A DNA stretch of 64,000 nt from Pseudomonas sp. R4-35-07 (GTDB taxonomy: Bacteria > Pseudomonadota > Gammaproteobacteria > Pseudomonadales > Pseudomonadaceae), in NCBI RefSeq assembly GCF_003852235.1, contig NZ_CP027732.1, forward strand, positions 3,410,001-3,474,000. Direction: 5' to 3'. The notes under the pieces are model-generated. The model was given only the letters and a program-made list of their open reading frames with translations. It was not told the DNA's origin and did no database searches. Shown here piece after piece: positions 44,284-55,183 of the stretch (position 1 is its first letter; each line of letters starts with the position of its first letter). The translations under genes and the position numbers were made by a program.

Positions 44284-44998
44284 CGTGACCGCTCAACACA
44301 TAACCCTTGCCCCACACCGTGCGCACTTCGCGCTCGGTGTAGCCGATCGCCTTGAGCTTGCGGCGAATCTGGCTCACATGCATGTCGAGACTGCGATCGT
44401 GTGGGGCATAGCCGCGCTGCAGCACGTGCTGGTAAAGGAAGGCTTTGCTGAGTACCTCTTCGGCGTTGCGGTGCAAGGTTTCCAGCAGGCGGTACTCGCT
44501 GCGCGTCAGGCCGGCCCAGTGCGTGTGGTAGACGACATCGCACAGCCCCTCGTCAAACCGCAGGACCTGCGCATCATCGCGCAGGGGCGCAAGGCCCGGC
44601 GGGGGGCGACGCTCCAGGGCCACCCGGCGCAGGATGGCTTCGATGCGCACCCGCAGCTCGATCATGCTGAACGGCTTGGGCAGGTAATCGTCGGCGCCCA
44701 GGCGAAAGCCGCTGACACGGTCGGCTTCGGCGCCCAGGGCCGACATCAGGATCACCGGTATGGCATGACTCTGGCGCAGATGCGTAAGGACTGACAGCCC
44801 GTCCAGCCCTGGCAGCAGAACGTCCATCAGCACCAGGTCGAATGCTTGGTCGCGGGCCAGTTGCAGGCCTTGCTGGCCATTGCGGCACCAGGTTACCTCG
44901 AAGCCACAGCGGCCCAGATGTTCATGGACGTAGGCGCCCAGCACGGGGTCATCCTCGATGGTCAGGATACTGGGTAGGCCAACGGCTGCGGGATTCAT
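44270..44998 (-). CDS. OmpR/PhoB-family response regulator
   Basis: 242 residues. Receiver domain with EDDP, phospho-acceptor in LVLMDVLLPGLDG near residue 57, and KPFSMIELRVRIEA near 106; C-terminal winged helix ending in EREVRTVWGKGYVLS. Start at ATG 44998 (MNPAAV) or an upstream TTG at 45010; neither has a strong ribosome binding site. In P. aeruginosa the equivalent place next to gacS is, as I recall, held by the pirR-pirS pair; whether these are orthologues is not shown here. Confidence 0.9.
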   Translation of the reverse strand: MNPAAVGLPSILTIEDDPVLGAYVHEHLGRCGFEVTWCRNGQQGLQLARDQAFDLVLMDVLLPGLDGLSVLTHLRQSHAIPVILMSALGAEADRVSGFRLGADDYLPKPFSMIELRVRIEAILRRVALERRPPPGLAPLRDDAQVLRFDEGLCDVVYHTHWAGLTRSEYRLLETLHRNAEEVLSKAFLYQHVLQRGYAPHDRSLDMHVSQIRRKLKAIGYTEREVRTVWGKGYVLSGHDEGL

Positions 44999-45203
44999 TA
45001 GCGTCTGCAAGTCATTCTCAATGACTGATTATTCAAGATTAAAGTGTTACAGGCAATCACAGGCCGCTACCGAATGGCCCGAAGATTGCGTTGTGTCATT
45101 AATTTACGAGATTCCTGGCGGCGCAAATGGCTACACTGCGCAGGTAGCGCGGGCCGGACGCCCGTGCGGAAGATTGATATCAATGTGGTAGCAGGAGAGT
45201 GGC
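44999..45203. other. Intergenic region between the response regulator and gacS
   Basis: About 205 bp holding the divergent promoters of the two-component system and gacS. The stretch near 45030-45120 is noticeably more AT-rich than its surroundings. AGGAGAG lies just before the gacS start. No gene or repeat seen. Confidence 0.6.
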
Positions 45204-47957
45204 GTGCTTAGAAGAATGGGGATAAAAGGCCGCGTACTGTTGCTGACGTTATTGCCGACCAGCCTGATGGCGCTGCTGTTGGGGGGTTATTTCACCTGGA
45301 TGCAGCTCTCCGAGCTGCAAACTCAATTGCTGCAACGCGGTGAGATGATCGCCGAGCAGTTGGCGCCGCTGGTCGCGCCCGCCCTGAGCAGCAAGAACAC
45401 CGACCTGCTGGAGCGCATAGCGACCCAATCCCTGGAACAACCGGACGTGCGCGCGGTGTCGTTCCTGGCGCCGGACCGCTCCTCCCTGGCCCATGCCGGC
45501 CCGACCATGCTCAATCAACCGCCCACTGGCAACAGTTCGCACCTGCTGCAGCGTACCGGCAACGATGCCACCCGTTACCTGATGCCAGTGTTTGGCCGCC
45601 ATCGCAACCTCGCCGGCGAGCTGATTCCGGATGAGTCCGACCGCCTGTTGGGCTGGGTCGAGGTGGAACTGTCCCACAACGGCATGTTGCTGCGCGGTTA
45701 TCGCAGCCTGTTCGCCAGCCTGCTGCTGATCGCCATCGGCTTGATCTGCACTGCGGCACTGGCCCTGCGCATCAGCCGCACCATCAATTCGCCGATCGGC
45801 CTGATCAAACAAGCCGTGGCCCAGCTTAAAGACGGCAACCTGGAAACCCGCCTGCCGCCCTTGGGCAGCCAGGAGCTGGATCAGTTGGCGTCGGGCATCA
45901 ACCGCATGGCCGAAACCCTGCAAAACGCCCAGGAAGAACTGCAACACAGCATCGACCAGGCCACCGAAGACGTGCGCCAGAACCTGGAAACCATCGAGAT
46001 CCAGAACATCGAGCTGGACCTGGCCCGCAAGGAAGCCCTGGAAGCCAGCCGGATCAAATCGGAATTCCTGGCCAATATGAGCCATGAAATCCGCACGCCG
46101 CTCAACGGCATCCTCGGCTTCACCCACCTGCTGCAAAAAAGCGAGCTGTCGCCACGTCAGCTGGATTACCTGGGCACCATCGAAAAGTCCGCCGACAACC
46201 TGTTGGGCATCATCAACGAGATTCTCGACTTCTCGAAGATCGAGGCCGGCAAGCTGGTGCTCGACAGCGTGCCCTTCAACCTGCGCGACCTGCTGCAGGA
46301 CACCCTGACCATCCTCGCCCCGGCCGCCCACGCCAAACAGCTCGAACTGGTCAGCCTGGTCTACCGCGACACGCCGCTGGCGCTGGTGGGCGACCCACTG
46401 CGCCTCAAGCAGATCCTGACCAACCTGATCAGCAACGCGATCAAGTTCACCCGCGAAGGCACCATCGTGGCCCGGGCGATGATCGAGGATGAGCAGGAAG
46501 ACAGCGTACAACTGCGCATCAGCGTGCAGGACACCGGCATCGGCCTATCCAACCAGGACGTGCGCGCACTGTTCCAGGCCTTCAGCCAGGCGGACAATTC
46601 GCTGTCGCGCCAGCCAGGTGGCACCGGCTTGGGCCTGGTGATTTCCAAGCGCCTGATCGAACAGATGGGCGGCGAAATCGGCGTCGACAGCACACCGGGC
46701 GAAGGCTCGGAGTTCTGGATCAGCCTGAACTTGCCCAAGACCCGCGACGACATCGAAGACCTGCCCAGCGCGCCGCTGCTCGGTCGCCGCGTGGCCGTGC
46801 TGGAGAACCACGAGCTGGCGCGCCAGGCCTTGCAACACCAGTTGGAAGACTGCGGCCTGGAAGTCACGCTGTTCAATACCCTGGAAAGCCTGACCAACGG
46901 CATTACCAGCGCCCATCAGACCGAACAGGCGATCAACTTGGCGGTGCTCGGCGTCACCGCCAATGACATCCCGCCCGAGCGCCTCAACCAGCACTTGTGG
47001 GACCTCGAACACCTGGGCTGCAAGGTGCTGGTGCTGTGCCCGACCACCGAGCAAATGTTGTTCAACCAATCGGTGCCCAACCCCAACAGCCAGTTGCAGG
47101 CCAAGCCAGCCTGTACGCGCAAGCTGCGCCGCTCACTGGCCGACCTGATCAGCCCGCGCCCCTCGCGCAGCGAGCCGGGTGAGCCGTTGTCCAGCCGTGC
47201 GCCGCGGGTGCTGTGCGTGGACGATAACCCGGCGAACCTGTTACTGGTGCAAACCCTGCTCGAAGACATGGGCGCCAAGGTCCATGCCGTGGAAAGCGGC
47301 TTCGCGGCCATTGACGCCGTGAAGCAGGAAACGTTCGACCTGGTGCTGATGGACGTGCAGATGCCCGGCATGGACGGGCGCCAGAGTACCGAAGCGATTC
47401 GCCAATGGGAAAGCGAACGCCATGGCACGCCGCTGCCGGTGGTCGCCCTCACCGCCCATGCCATGGCCAACGAAAAACGTGCCCTTCTGCAAAGCGGCAT
47501 GGACGATTACCTGACCAAGCCCATCAGCGAGCGGCAGCTGGCCCAGGTGGTGCTGAAATGGACCGGCCTGGCCCTGCGCAACCAGGGGCCCGAGCGCCTC
47601 CCCGAAGGCCTTGGCCCAGGCGTGCAACTGCTGGTGCTGGACCATGAGGAAGGCCTGCGCCTGGCGGCTAACAAGGCGGACCTGGCGGCCGACATGCTCG
47701 CCATGCTCCTGGCCTCCCTGGAAGCTGATCGCCTGGCGATTACGGTCGCCCGTGAAGCCAATGACAACCACGCCCTGATCGAGCGCGTCCACCGCCTGCA
47801 TGGCGCCACCCGCTACTGCGGCGTGCCGCAATTGCGCGCGGCCTGCCAACGCGCCGAAACCCTGCTCAAGCAGGACGACGCCAAGGCCATGGCCGCGCTG
47901 GATGAACTGGACATGGCGATTGCGCGGCTGGCCAGTGAAGCGCGGGTCAGCGCCTGA
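45204..47957 (+). CDS. gacS: Hybrid sensor kinase GacS (BarA family), global regulator
   Basis: 917 residues. N-terminal helix GRVLLLTLLPTSLMALLLGG, periplasmic loop, second helix near 165-185, HAMP, then the kinase with H294 in NMSHEIRTPLNGI, a receiver with phospho-acceptor D717 in LVLMDVQMPGMDG, and a C-terminal HPt domain with H866 in HRLHGATRYCG. H294 and D717 match the numbering I recall for fluorescens GacS. With GacA it drives RsmX/Y/Z small RNAs, switching on secondary metabolism and biocontrol traits. Intact, which matters because gacS mutants arise often in the laboratory. Followed by a REPIN and ldhA, the usual order. Confidence 0.96.
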   Translation: MLRRMGIKGRVLLLTLLPTSLMALLLGGYFTWMQLSELQTQLLQRGEMIAEQLAPLVAPALSSKNTDLLERIATQSLEQPDVRAVSFLAPDRSSLAHAGPTMLNQPPTGNSSHLLQRTGNDATRYLMPVFGRHRNLAGELIPDESDRLLGWVEVELSHNGMLLRGYRSLFASLLLIAIGLICTAALALRISRTINSPIGLIKQAVAQLKDGNLETRLPPLGSQELDQLASGINRMAETLQNAQEELQHSIDQATEDVRQNLETIEIQNIELDLARKEALEASRIKSEFLANMSHEIRTPLNGILGFTHLLQKSELSPRQLDYLGTIEKSADNLLGIINEILDFSKIEAGKLVLDSVPFNLRDLLQDTLTILAPAAHAKQLELVSLVYRDTPLALVGDPLRLKQILTNLISNAIKFTREGTIVARAMIEDEQEDSVQLRISVQDTGIGLSNQDVRALFQAFSQADNSLSRQPGGTGLGLVISKRLIEQMGGEIGVDSTPGEGSEFWISLNLPKTRDDIEDLPSAPLLGRRVAVLENHELARQALQHQLEDCGLEVTLFNTLESLTNGITSAHQTEQAINLAVLGVTANDIPPERLNQHLWDLEHLGCKVLVLCPTTEQMLFNQSVPNPNSQLQAKPACTRKLRRSLADLISPRPSRSEPGEPLSSRAPRVLCVDDNPANLLLVQTLLEDMGAKVHAVESGFAAIDAVKQETFDLVLMDVQMPGMDGRQSTEAIRQWESERHGTPLPVVALTAHAMANEKRALLQSGMDDYLTKPISERQLAQVVLKWTGLALRNQGPERLPEGLGPGVQLLVLDHEEGLRLAANKADLAADMLAMLLASLEADRLAITVAREANDNHALIERVHRLHGATRYCGVPQLRAACQRAETLLKQDDAKAMAALDELDMAIARLASEARVSA

Positions 47958-47985
47958 CACGATTTCATGGACGACACCAATCAAA

Positions 47986-48074
47986 TGTGGGAGGGGGCTT
48001 GCCCCCGATGGCGATGTGTCAGTCGAAATATCTGTCACTGATACACCGCTATCGGGGGCAAGCCCCCTCCCACA
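47986..48074. repeat. REPIN between gacS and ldhA
   Basis: TGTGGGAGGGGGCTTGCCCC with tail CGATGGCGATG, a spacer and the inverted copy ending CCCACA. It lies 29 bp after the gacS stop. Confidence 0.92.
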
Positions 48075-48116
48075 TTCAGCTCGCATTTCAATTCATAAAT
48101 TGCAGGGAGCCTTTTA

Positions 48117-49106
48117 ATGCGCGTGATTCTTTTCAGCAGCCAGGCCTACGACCGCGAGAGTTTTCTCGGTGAGCCGCGCCCTCAGGGCATCGAGCTGCAA
48201 TTCCAACCCGCCCGCCTCAACCTCGACACCGTCGCCCTGGCCGAACGGCACGAGGTGGTCTGCGCGTTTATCAACGATGATCTCAGCGCCCCGGTGCTCG
48301 AGCAACTGGCCAGTGGCGGTACGCGCCTGATTGCGTTGCGCTCGGCCGGCTACAACCATGTTGACCTGCACGCCGCCAAGCGCCTGGGCCTGAGCGTGGT
48401 GCGCGTACCGGCCTACTCGCCCCACGCCGTGGCCGAACATGCCGTGGCATTGATCCTTGCCCTGAACCGGCGCCTGCACCGCGCCTACAACCGCACCCGC
48501 GATGGCGATTTCAGCCTGCACGGGCTCACCGGTTTCGATCTGGTCGGCAAAACCGTCGGCGTGGTCGGCACCGGGCAGATCGGCGCCACCTTCGCCAGGA
48601 TCATGGCCGGTTTTGGCTGCCAGTTGCTGGCCTACGACCCCTTCCCCAACCCTCAGCTGCAAGCCATGGGCGCGCGCTACGTGAGCCTGCCCGAATTGCT
48701 CGCCGAGGCGCAGATCATCAGCCTGCATTGTCCGCTGACCGCCGAGAGTAAACACCTGATCGACACACGCGCCCTGGCACACATGCAACCAGGTGCCATG
48801 CTGATCAATACCGGTCGCGGCGGCTTGGTCGACACGCCGGCACTGGTCGAGGCGCTCAAGAACGGCCAACTCGGTTACCTGGGGCTGGATGTCTATGAGG
48901 AAGAGGCGCAGCTGTTTTTCGAGGACCGCTCGGACCTGCCCCTGCAAGACGACGTGCTCGCCCGCCTGTTGACCTTTCCCAATGTGATCATCACCGCCCA
49001 CCAGGCCTTCCTGACCCGCGAGGCGCTGGCGGCGATTGCCGGCACGACGCTGGCCAATATTGCGGCGTGGGCCGATGGCCGCGCGCAGAACCTCGTTGAG
49101 GGATGA
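48117..49106 (+). CDS. ldhA: D-lactate dehydrogenase, NAD-dependent fermentative type
   Basis: 329 residues, D-2-hydroxyacid dehydrogenase family. NAD-binding motif VGVVGTGQIGATFARIMAGF (143-162). Catalytic set: R near 233 (NTGRGGLVDTPAL), E near 262 (LDVYEEEA), H near 294 (ITAHQAFLT). Reduces pyruvate to D-lactate in the cytosol, mainly under low oxygen. The gacS-ldhA order is conserved in Pseudomonas. Confidence 0.93.
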   Translation: MRVILFSSQAYDRESFLGEPRPQGIELQFQPARLNLDTVALAERHEVVCAFINDDLSAPVLEQLASGGTRLIALRSAGYNHVDLHAAKRLGLSVVRVPAYSPHAVAEHAVALILALNRRLHRAYNRTRDGDFSLHGLTGFDLVGKTVGVVGTGQIGATFARIMAGFGCQLLAYDPFPNPQLQAMGARYVSLPELLAEAQIISLHCPLTAESKHLIDTRALAHMQPGAMLINTGRGGLVDTPALVEALKNGQLGYLGLDVYEEEAQLFFEDRSDLPLQDDVLARLLTFPNVIITAHQAFLTREALAAIAGTTLANIAAWADGRAQNLVEG

Positions 49107-49177
49107 TCAGCGGTCACATACCGGGCTCATGATGAGCCGGCACCCGTGATAGGATGCCGCGCCTATTTGGAGGATCC

Positions 49178-49618
49178 ATGGCCGAACACGATTTCCGCTT
49201 CAGCTTGCTGAGCCCGCAACACACCCTGATCGAATGCCGCGCCCTGGTGCCGGGCCGTTATCAAGTCACCGGCAACGGTGGTTCGATCAAGCATGGCGAC
49301 GTGCTGATCGTCACCCTGCGCGGCAGCAAAACCCTGTCGATGCGCCTGACCGTGGAAGGTGACGCGCGCTACTCCATCCGCCCGGCGGGCCAATGGGTCG
49401 CCATGGCCCTGGGGCCGAAATTCGGCGAGTTGGAGATTCACACCTGGAAGGTCAATTGCGACAGCTGCGACAGTGTGCTGGAGTTTGAATTCGCGGTGGA
49501 AACCAAGCTGACCAAAGAACCGCTGCAGCCGGCCGCCAACGCACGTATCAAAGAACTCGGCTGGGCCAGCGAAGGCGACCAGCACCGCTGCCCGAAATGC
49601 CAGCGGGCCGCACAATGA
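49178..49618 (+). CDS. Conserved hypothetical protein with C-terminal Cys pairs
   Basis: 146 residues from ATG 49178 (GGAGGATCC upstream). Beta-rich, with CDSC at about residues 97-100 and CPKC near 139-142, which could together form a zinc ribbon. No family recognised. Its TGA overlaps the ATG of the next lipoprotein gene, so they form an operon. Confidence 0.75.
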   Translation: MAEHDFRFSLLSPQHTLIECRALVPGRYQVTGNGGSIKHGDVLIVTLRGSKTLSMRLTVEGDARYSIRPAGQWVAMALGPKFGELEIHTWKVNCDSCDSVLEFEFAVETKLTKEPLQPAANARIKELGWASEGDQHRCPKCQRAAQ

Positions 49619-50016
49619 AGGGCCTGCTGCTCGCCGCCGTGGGCGCGGCCCTGAGTGGCTGCGCTGGCGATGCGGTCAAGCTCAAGCAGGATCACAGCTA
49701 CGTGGTGGAGTGGATAGGCGAGCGGCCCTTGATGGACTACGCGCACCTGACCGTCACCCTCGGTGCCGATGGGCGCGCCTATGGCAATGGCGGCTGCAAC
49801 CACTGGTTTGCGCCGTACACCCTCGAAGGCGACAAGCTCAGCTTCGGCCCGATCGGCAGCACCCGCAAAATGTGCGCCGAGGCGTTAATGGAACAGGAGC
49901 ACCGCTTCTTCCAGGCCCTGCAGGGCGTACAGCGCTGGGACATCTCGCCGATCGAACAGACCCGCTTCTGGCCGGCCCAAGGCAAGCCGATCCGCCTGTG
50001 GCTTGAAGAAGGCTGA
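49615..50016 (+). CDS. META-domain lipoprotein
   Basis: 133 residues. Short signal KGLLLAAVGAALSGC with a lipobox (LSGC). The META/HslJ-like core shows YGNGGCNHWFAPYTLEGDKL and IGSTRKMCAEALMEQEHRFF, as in META proteins linked to heat-shock and envelope functions. The paired Cys (GGCN and RKMC) may form a disulfide in the periplasm. Confidence 0.87.
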   Translation: MKGLLLAAVGAALSGCAGDAVKLKQDHSYVVEWIGERPLMDYAHLTVTLGADGRAYGNGGCNHWFAPYTLEGDKLSFGPIGSTRKMCAEALMEQEHRFFQALQGVQRWDISPIEQTRFWPAQGKPIRLWLEEG

Positions 50017-50047
50017 TATTCCCAGTCGCTGAACCAATGGGGATCCA

Positions 50048-50079
50048 AATGTGGGAGGGGGCTTGCCCCCTCCCACATT
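50048..50079. repeat. Single compact REP palindrome
   Basis: AATGTGGGAGGGGG-CTTG-CCCCCTCCCACATT, two REP arms joined directly without the usual spacer. Lies between the convergent META lipoprotein and TlpA-like genes, a terminator-like hairpin. Confidence 0.92.
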
Positions 50080-50096
50080 GGCTCTGAGTTGATGCT

Positions 50097-50558
50097 TTAA
50101 CCGCGCAGGGCCTTGAGCTTGGCCAATACCCCTTGCGCCGTCTGCTCACCCATCAGTTGTTCGCGCACCTTGCCCTTGTCATCAATAATGTAGGTCACCG
50201 GCAGCGCCTCGCTGCGTGGAATATCGAAGATCCCTTCCGGGTTCTGCGCCAGCACGGTGAACTTGATACCCAGCTTGTCGCTGGCGGCTTTGAGCTCCTC
50301 ACCCTGCACATTGTCGAAATTGACCCCGAACACGCCCACGTTCTGCGCTTTGAGTTGCTCGGCCAAGGCGTTGAGCTCGGGGATTTCCGTGCGACACGGG
50401 CCACACCATTCAGCCCAGTAATTGACCACCAGCCACTGCTTGTCCAGGCGTTCGGCCGGTATTTTCTGGCCATACTGGTCAACGCCGTAATCGTTACCGC
50501 AGCCACTGAGCAGCAGGGTTGTGATGATCGCCAATGCACCGATCAGTCGCCTAGTCAT
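50097..50558 (-). CDS. TlpA/ResA-family thiol-disulfide lipoprotein
   Basis: 153 residues. Lipobox LLLSGC with the acylated Cys near residue 20; thioredoxin-fold active site WCGPC near 51-55; cis-Pro loop EALPVTYIIDD near 119. It probably keeps periplasmic Cys residues reduced, for example during cytochrome c maturation, but no partner gene lies nearby. Confidence 0.9.
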   Translation of the reverse strand: MTRRLIGALAIITTLLLSGCGNDYGVDQYGQKIPAERLDKQWLVVNYWAEWCGPCRTEIPELNALAEQLKAQNVGVFGVNFDNVQGEELKAASDKLGIKFTVLAQNPEGIFDIPRSEALPVTYIIDDKGKVREQLMGEQTAQGVLAKLKALRG

Positions 50559-50673
50559 GGGGTAATCCTTCGTAAAAATGAACGTTGGCTGCGGCCTATC
50601 GCCTCTTACGGTTTAAGGACGGCCCGCAGCGCAGGTAGAATACCCGCCACCTTACGCAAGATGCGACCCGCAC

Positions 50674-52029
<1,356 letters not shown>

Positions 52030-52042
52030 TACAGCAAGGTCT

Positions 52043-52094
52043 GGGACGCAGAGCGTCCTGGGCAGCATTCCCACGCAGAGCGTGGGAACGATCA
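52043..52094. repeat. Intergenic repeat with GGGACGCAGAGCGTCC and CCCACGCAGAGCGTGGG palindromes
   Basis: Two short palindromes in tandem. The second half (52065-52094, starting GCATTCCCACGCAG) is identical to the right arm of the repeat at 60194-60223. Its last bases TCA form the stop codon of the following tag gene on the minus strand. Confidence 0.88.
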
Positions 52095-52763
52095 ATGGTT
52101 GACGGTGTAAGCCAGCATCATCGACAACTGGCACATCGGTCGCCCACTTTCGGCATGCCACTGGTTGAAAGCGCCCTGCACCGTCGCCAGGTCGCGCAGG
52201 CTGGTAGGCACCTTGTCGACGATCTTCTGCGCATTCAATGCCGCCACCACGTCATAGCTCGGCACAAAAGTGTCCTTGCCCACCATGCGCAAAAAGCGCG
52301 GTGCCGACAGGCCGCCCAACTGGTGACCGTGCTTGCTCAGGTACTTCCATAGCCCAACGATATCGGTGACCGGCCACTCGGCGATAAACGCGCCGAAGCT
52401 GCCCTTCTCCTGGGTGATATCCAGGATCATCTGCGCATTGCGCGGCACGCTCTTGAGCTTGCCCAGGTGACGGATAATGCGAGCGTCCTGCATCAGGCGT
52501 TCCAAATGCTCGGCGCCCATCAGCACGACTTTTTCCGGGTCGAAGCCAAAGAACACCTGTTCGAACGCCGGCCACTTGGCGTCCACTACGCTGTGCTTCA
52601 AGCCGGCACGGAACACGCGCAGCGCCAGGGTCGACAGGTAGCGGTCAGCGCTGATCCTGCGCAATTGCGCCGGGGTCTTGGGTACCGGCAGATGGGCTTC
52701 CAACTGGGCCGCTGAACCAAAACGGTTCAGACAATATTCGTGCAGCCACTTGTAATCGCGCAT
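52092..52763 (-). CDS. DNA-3-methyladenine glycosylase I-like protein
   Basis: 223 residues, helical. Blocks such as RISADRYLSTLALRVFRAGL, FAAEWP-like AFIAEWPVTDIVGLWKYLSK and GGLSAPRFLRMVGKDTFVPS fit a divergent Tag-family glycosylase common in Pseudomonas. Classical Tag zinc ligands are not all visible, so catalytic detail is uncertain. Such enzymes remove alkylated adenine from DNA. Its stop codon is supplied by an adjacent repeat. Confidence 0.75.
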   Translation of the reverse strand: MRDYKWLHEYCLNRFGSAAQLEAHLPVPKTPAQLRRISADRYLSTLALRVFRAGLKHSVVDAKWPAFEQVFFGFDPEKVVLMGAEHLERLMQDARIIRHLGKLKSVPRNAQMILDITQEKGSFGAFIAEWPVTDIVGLWKYLSKHGHQLGGLSAPRFLRMVGKDTFVPSYDVVAALNAQKIVDKVPTSLRDLATVQGAFNQWHAESGRPMCQLSMMLAYTVNH

Positions 52764-52786
52764 GCCCTCTCCTGGCAGGTGAAATG

Positions 52787-52813
52787 AAAACGGCGCCCGT
52801 GAGCGCCGTCTTT
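52787..52813 (-). terminator. Terminator of ttcA
   Basis: On the minus strand AAAGACGGCGC-TCACGG-GCGCCGTTTT forms a strong GC stem followed by TTTTC, 18 bp after the ttcA stop and before the tag-like gene. Confidence 0.85.
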
Positions 52814-52830
52814 CAGAGCGTTGTAGAGCG

Positions 52831-53655
52831 TCAGAGGTTCACTACATTGACGAAACGCGAGGCGGCGGTTTCATCGATTTTCAGGCTGGTGAAGTCGAAC
52901 AGGTTGCGGTCGGCCAATTGCGACGGGATCACATTCTGCAGGCTGCGGAAGATGCTCTCGGTGCGGCCCGGCGTCTTGCGTTCCCACTCCAGCAGCATGT
53001 CCTTGACCACTTGGCGCTGCAGGTTTTCCTGGGAGCCGCACAGGTTGCACGGAATGATCGGAAATTGCTTGAAGTCGGCATACGCCTGGATGTCCTTCTC
53101 GTTGCAATACGCCAGCGGGCGGATCACCACGTTGCGCCCGTCATCGGCACGCAGCTTGGGCGGCATGGCCTTGAGCGAACCGTTGAAGAACATGTTGAGG
53201 AAGAAGGTTTCGACGATATCGTCGCGATGATGTCCCAGGGCCATCTTGGTCGCGCCGATTTCATCGGCAAAGGTATAGAGCGTGCCCCGCCGCAGGCGCG
53301 AGCACAGCGAGCAGGTGGTCTTGCCTTCGGGGATCAACTGCTTGACCACCGAATAAGTGTCTTTCTCGACGATGTGGTACTCGACGCCCAGTTTCTTGAG
53401 ATAGGCCGGCAGTACGTGCTCGGGAAAGCCCGGCTGCTTCTGGTCCATGTTGACGGCGACGATCTCGAACTTGATCGGCGCGACCTTTTGCAGGTGCAGC
53501 AGCACATCGAGCAGGGTATAGCTGTCTTTGCCGCCGGAAAGGCAGACCATGACCTTGTCGCCCTCCTCGATCATGTTGAAGTCGGCGACCGCTTCACCGG
53601 CCAGGCGACGCAGGCGTTTTTGCAGTTTGTTCTGGTTGACCGTAAGAGTGCCCAT
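52831..53655 (-). CDS. ttcA: tRNA 2-thiocytidine biosynthesis protein TtcA
   Basis: 274 residues. PP-loop [16 protein letters not shown] at 34-49; [13 protein letters not shown] with two Cys near 116-119 and [13 protein letters not shown] near 208, the Cys set for the [4Fe-4S] cluster. Thiolates C32 of certain tRNAs with ATP. Monocistronic with its own terminator. Confidence 0.95.
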   Translation of the reverse strand: MGTLTVNQNKLQKRLRRLAGEAVADFNMIEEGDKVMVCLSGGKDSYTLLDVLLHLQKVAPIKFEIVAVNMDQKQPGFPEHVLPAYLKKLGVEYHIVEKDTYSVVKQLIPEGKTTCSLCSRLRRGTLYTFADEIGATKMALGHHRDDIVETFFLNMFFNGSLKAMPPKLRADDGRNVVIRPLAYCNEKDIQAYADFKQFPIIPCNLCGSQENLQRQVVKDMLLEWERKTPGRTESIFRSLQNVIPSQLADRNLFDFTSLKIDETAASRFVNVVNL

Positions 53656-53950
53656 GGCGCTTGGATCCGCTGCAAGTGTGTGACGAAAAGCGGGGTATTT
53701 TAGCGACCTGAGCGCACTGGATTCAATGTGGGGAGGGGGCTTGCTCCCTTTGAATGCATTGCCCGCTACAGACCGTGCCGCGATTAGCGCCTGTGTTTAC
53801 AGCGCGATTTACTCTAAAGGCCCTACAGTTTTCCAGGACATCACTTCCTATACTGCGACTAGAGGTCGCACAACTATCCGGACCTTGCAGGCCATTTGGC
53901 CGGCAGCGCTCCGCTGGGGGGCGATGGTAATAACGACAGGAGTGACTGGC
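53656..53950. other. 295-bp intergenic region with a solitary REP
   Basis: Divergent promoter region of ttcA and the Yip1-family gene. At 53721-53755 a single REP (GTGGGGAGGGGGCTTGCTCC) is framed by ATTCAA and TTGAAT, a short additional inverted repeat. No gene supported. Confidence 0.75.
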
Positions 53951-54553
53951 ATGATCCATCACGTCGTGGGGCTGTTTACCCATCCCGATCAGGAATGGCG
54001 GGAAATTCGTGGCGATAAAGAAGAAAGCATCAGCCACATGTACCTCACCCATACCCTGGTTCTCGCGGCGATTCCCGCCGTCTCTGCATTTATCGGCACC
54101 ACCCAGGTCGGCTGGGTCATCGGCAGCCGCGCACCGGTCATGCTGACCCAGGAAAGCGCGCTGTGGATGACCCTGATGTCCTACGCTGCAATGCTCGGCG
54201 GCGTGGCGGTGATGGGCGCGTTCATTCACTGGATGGCCCGCACCTACGACGCCAACCCCAGCATGGCGCGCTGCGTGGCTTTTGCCACCTACACAGCGAC
54301 GCCTCTGTTTATTGGCGGGCTGGCGGCGCTTTATCCGCACATGTGGCTGGGCATGGTCGTGGGCACGGCGGCGATCTGCTACACGGTATACCTGCTGTAT
54401 GTGGGGCTGCCGACCTTCATGAGTATCGACCCGGATGAAGGCTTCCTGTTTTCCAGCTCGGTACTGGCTGTAGGACTGGTGGTACTGGTGGCGATCATGG
54501 CGTTTACCGTGATCGTCTGGGGCTTGGGCGTTGGGCCGATCTACACCAGTTAA
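53951..54553 (+). CDS. Yip1-family membrane protein
   Basis: 200 residues from ATG 53951, with AGGAG nine bases upstream. N-terminal HHVVGLFTHPDQEWREIRGD, then five membrane helices. Yip1 proteins are small membrane proteins; the bacterial role is not known. Followed by a hairpin (54571-54595). Confidence 0.85.
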   Translation: MIHHVVGLFTHPDQEWREIRGDKEESISHMYLTHTLVLAAIPAVSAFIGTTQVGWVIGSRAPVMLTQESALWMTLMSYAAMLGGVAVMGAFIHWMARTYDANPSMARCVAFATYTATPLFIGGLAALYPHMWLGMVVGTAAICYTVYLLYVGLPTFMSIDPDEGFLFSSSVLAVGLVVLVAIMAFTVIVWGLGVGPIYTS

Positions 54554-54570
54554 GCCTTTTTTACCGCAGG

Positions 54571-54595
54571 CAAAGCCACCGACAAGGTGGCTTTG
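54571..54595. terminator. Hairpin after the Yip1-family gene
   Basis: CAAAGCCACC-GACAA-GGTGGCTTTG, a 10-bp perfect stem 17 bp after the stop codon. No T-run follows, so it may be an attenuator or processing hairpin rather than a full terminator. Confidence 0.6.
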
Positions 54596-54682
54596 TGCGT
54601 TATGCATGACCATTCGGCGCCTGACAGATTCGGAAACACCCTGCTTTGCGGCATACTGGACGTCTCTGGAGATATGTACAGC

Positions 54683-55177
54683 ATGCCCGAGCAACTCAAT
54701 ACCCGCGTCGAAGATTGTTTCCTGCAAGCCGAATCCTTTTTCAAACGAAGCTTCAAACGCCCCAAGGTCAGCCTCAAGCTGCGGGGCCAGAAAGCCGGTG
54801 TCGCGCATTTGCACGAAAACATGCTGCGCTTCAACCCTCAGCTTTACCGTGAAAACAGCCAACATTTCCTCAAACAGACCGTGGCCCACGAAGTGGCGCA
54901 CCTGATCGCCCACCAACTGTTTGGCGAGCGCATCCAGCCCCATGGTGAGGAATGGCAGTTGATCATGCGTGGGGTTTACGAACTGCCGCCGGACCGTTGC
55001 CACACCTATGAAGTCAAGCGGCGTCAGGTGACGCGCTATATCTACCGGTGCCCATGTGCCAACAGCGACTTCCCGTTTTCGCCGCAGCGCCATGGGCTGG
55101 TGGGCCAGGGGCGGCGGTATTTGTGTCGGCGGTGTCGGCAGACCTTGGTGTTCACTGGGGAAACTCGGGTGGAATGA
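54683..55177 (+). CDS. sprT: SprT-family zinc metalloprotease-like protein
   Basis: 164 residues from ATG 54683, the usual SprT length; GGAG lies upstream. Zinc-binding HEVAHLIAHQLFG near 72-84 (HExxH), then a C-terminal zinc ribbon with CPCA near 131 and CRRCR near 152. Related to the SPRTN DNA-protein crosslink proteases; the bacterial role is poorly defined. Confidence 0.92.
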   Translation: MPEQLNTRVEDCFLQAESFFKRSFKRPKVSLKLRGQKAGVAHLHENMLRFNPQLYRENSQHFLKQTVAHEVAHLIAHQLFGERIQPHGEEWQLIMRGVYELPPDRCHTYEVKRRQVTRYIYRCPCANSDFPFSPQRHGLVGQGRRYLCRRCRQTLVFTGETRVE

Positions 55178-55183
55178 GGGCCT